From Streptomyces sp. NRRL WC-3618 (lineage in GTDB: Bacteria > Actinomycetota > Actinomycetes > Streptomycetales > Streptomycetaceae): a stretch of DNA of 24,138 nucleotides. Positions within the stretch are counted from its first letter, which is position 1. Each line of letters opens with the position of its first letter. This document shows positions 22,581 through 24,138 of this stretch, piece by piece. The translations under genes were made by a program, and so were the position numbers. Under the pieces are notes generated by a model, which worked only from the letters and a program-made list of their open reading frames with translations, was not told where the DNA came from and searched no databases. The stretch spans positions 1-24,138 of the forward strand of contig NZ_LGDW01000029.1 in the NCBI RefSeq assembly GCF_001280005.1, in the 5' to 3' direction.

Positions 22581-23771
22581 ATGACCCTCCCGCACCTCGC
22601 CCCCTACGACCCGCTCGACCCCGCCCACAACGCCGATCCCGCGGCCCGGCTCGCCGAGGCCCGCGACCGCTGCCCGGTGTCCCAGCCGCGCCCCGGCGTG
22701 CACTTCCTCACCCGCCACGACGACGTATGGGACGTCCTCACCGACCATGAGGCGTACTCGTCCGTCGACAACTTCACCCTGGAAGGCGGTGCCACGACAG
22801 CCGACCTGCCAGCGGCAATAATCACCACGTTGGACCCGCCCGACCACACGGCACTGCGCGCTCGTCTCAGGCGCTGGTTCGCTCCCGCCGTGCTCCGCAA
22901 GCAGGAACCACGCGTTCGCGACATCGTGACCGACATCCTCGACGCGTGGCAGCCCGGCCAGAAGGCCGAGATCTACCACGACCTGGCCCGTCGGGTACCG
23001 ACCCGGGTGGTGTATGCCTTCCTCGGTCTGCCGGAGGAGGACTGGGACCGTCTGCACACATGGGCCGACGCGATCGACGGCATCCTCCCGCAGGTGCCGC
23101 TCGACATGCCGGAGTTCGTGGCACTCACCCGCTATCTCGGAGAGCAGTTCGCCGCCCGGGCTGCCGCCCCGGCCACCGGGGAGGGCGTCCTGGACGGTCT
23201 CGCGCACCCCGCTGACGGCGAGCCGCCGCTCACTCCCGCCGAGGCCGTCATGCACGCCCTCCAGCTGATCCTGGCCGCCACGGACACCACCGCCAGCCTG
23301 ATCACCAACCTCCTCCACGAACTACTGGCAGACCGCGGCCACTGGGAACGGCTGCTCGCCGACCGGTCCCTCATCCCCACGGCGATCGAGGAGTCGCTGC
23401 GCCGCGATGCGCCCCTGCAGTACGTTCTGCGCACTGTGACGCAGGAGCGGGAGATCTCAGGCTGCCCCGTCAAACCCGGCGACCGCCTGGCCGTCAGCCT
23501 CCAGTCGGCCAACTGGGACGATCGGGCCTGGGGCGCCGACGCCGGGGACTACTCTCTCGACCGCCCGGCGGGACAGGCCACTCCCATGACCTTCGGCTAC
23601 GGCATCCACACCTGCCTCGGCGCACCACTGGCCCGGTTGGAGTCCCGTGTCGTCCTGGAACAGCTGCTGGAGCGCTTCCCCGAACTGCGGCTCGCTCCCG
23701 GCTATCGCCGTGAGCCCGCTCCGGGCCTGGTCATGGTCCGCCGCCCGGCTCGGCTCGACGTCGTGCTCTGA
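22581..23771 (+). CDS. Cytochrome P450
   Basis: A 396-residue soluble bacterial P450. The I-helix oxygen-activation motif is AATDTT (residues 232-237), the ExxR motif is E271-R274, and the haem-binding loop FGYGIHTCLG places the thiolate ligand at Cys345. Length and the C-terminal ending are typical. The ATG at 22581 was chosen because GAGGA (22569-22573) is seven bases upstream; a GTG at 22575 is too close to that site. It follows the reductase stop by 10 bases, so ferredoxin, reductase and P450 form one operon and a complete class I system. The substrate is not evident; the neighbouring ring-degradation genes make a small aromatic or related compound a reasonable guess. Confidence 0.95.
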   Translation: MTLPHLAPYDPLDPAHNADPAARLAEARDRCPVSQPRPGVHFLTRHDDVWDVLTDHEAYSSVDNFTLEGGATTADLPAAIITTLDPPDHTALRARLRRWFAPAVLRKQEPRVRDIVTDILDAWQPGQKAEIYHDLARRVPTRVVYAFLGLPEEDWDRLHTWADAIDGILPQVPLDMPEFVALTRYLGEQFAARAAAPATGEGVLDGLAHPADGEPPLTPAEAVMHALQLILAATDTTASLITNLLHELLADRGHWERLLADRSLIPTAIEESLRRDAPLQYVLRTVTQEREISGCPVKPGDRLAVSLQSANWDDRAWGADAGDYSLDRPAGQATPMTFGYGIHTCLGAPLARLESRVVLEQLLERFPELRLAPGYRREPAPGLVMVRRPARLDVVL

Positions 23772-24004
23772 TCTGAGCAGGGCTTCTCCCGAGGCCGGCG
23801 CCGTGCTCATCGGCTACGGCGCGCTCGGCAGGCCGGAAGCCGCACAGATCGTCGCCGAAGCGACAGCCCTGCTCAACCCCCTTCCACTGCCCTGCGCGCG
23901 CTGATTGCCCAGCAGCTCACACTGCGCAGCATCGAAGGTCCAGCGGCTCCGCCGCGAGCTGAGTACGTTCAGCCGTATTTCCCTGGCTCCCGTTCCAGGA
24001 CAGT
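23772..24004. other. Short non-coding tail after the P450 gene
   Basis: No gene is supported. A frame near 23800-23904 reads VLIGYGALGRPEAAQIVAEA, which looks like a protein fragment, but it has no start, no ribosome-binding site and no recognised family. Confidence 0.4.
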
Positions 24005-24041
24005 GGCAGGGGGAGGACGCCAAGGGCGTCGCCCCCCTGCC
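24005..24041. terminator. Terminator hairpin at the end of the P450 operon
   Basis: Arms GGCAGGGGG (24005-24013) and CCCCCTGCC (24033-24041) enclose a second perfect stem, GACGC (24016-24020) with GCGTC (24026-24030), around a short loop. It lies between the P450 gene and a convergent frame at the window edge and could end both transcripts. Confidence 0.7.
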
Positions 24042-24053
24042 CCGCCGGTGATG

Positions 24054-24138
24054 TCACACCAAGGTGATCAGCAGGGCCGAGACCCAAAGACAGAAGACGT
24101 GTTGGGCCTGGTCGACGGAGTATCGGCCCTGCGGGTTC
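24054..24138 (-). CDS. Possible C-terminus of a gene entering from the right edge
   Basis: Twenty-eight codons run from the window edge to a TGA at 24054-24056 on the complement. The sequence RYSVDQAQHVFCLWVSALL ends in a short hydrophobic tail (LLITLV). A convergent terminator-like hairpin lies 13 bases beyond the stop, which fits a real gene end. Too little is visible to assign a family. Confidence 0.3.
   Translation of the reverse strand, partial: NPQGRYSVDQAQHVFCLWVSALLITLV

Overview
The window is high-GC actinobacterial DNA and most resembles a Streptomyces chromosome. The signs are GC-rich third positions, frequent GTG starts, ATGA/GTGA/TGATG overlaps between genes, a cobalamin riboswitch before cbtB/cbtA, and several regulator families common in streptomycetes. 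No rRNA, tRNA or CRISPR array was seen.

The left part (1-10.3 kb) is intact catabolic and metal-handling DNA. A divergent pair comes first: an IclR regulator and an IlvD/Edd-type dehydratase that share a 48-bp intergenic region containing a palindrome. A tightly coupled paaABCDE operon follows, encoding the phenylacetyl-CoA epoxygenase. It is preceded by a TetR-type inverted repeat. Next comes a 12-cysteine four-helix copper-binding (Csp/DUF326-like) protein. A convergent histidine-phosphatase-fold protein lacks both catalytic histidines. A promoter and cobalamin riboswitch then lead into cbtB-cbtA (cobalt uptake), closed by an 18-bp hairpin. The section ends with an acyl-CoA dehydrogenase.

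The middle (10.3-16.6 kb) is an accessory scar. It holds the C-terminal piece of a tyrosine recombinase with altered catalytic residues, the N-terminal piece of a second recombinase with a nonsense codon, and a lipoprotein-like fragment on the opposite strand. These are followed by a GNAT acetyltransferase, a tiny hydrophobic ORF coupled to a helix-turn-helix-like gene that has lost its stop codon, and an intact divergent dsbA-like/araC-like pair. About 1 kb without a confident gene follows, with several hairpins and an AT-richer stretch of short direct repeats.

The right part (16.6-24.1 kb) is an oxidative or aromatic catabolism locus partly in decay. A LysR regulator is divergent from a fumarylacetoacetate-hydrolase-family gene with a one-base frameshift. 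That gene overlaps an intact cyclase-family hydrolase. Behind it lie the C-terminal remnant of an FAD monooxygenase (two indels) and a truncated TetR regulator. A second, internally deleted copy of the FAH gene with its promoter, palindrome and ribosome-binding site follows. Directly downstream is a complete class I cytochrome P450 system: a [3Fe-4S]-type ferredoxin, a FAD-dependent ferredoxin reductase and the P450 in one coupled operon. The most interesting inference is that the duplicated FAH promoter region now places the P450 operon under the neighbouring LysR regulator.
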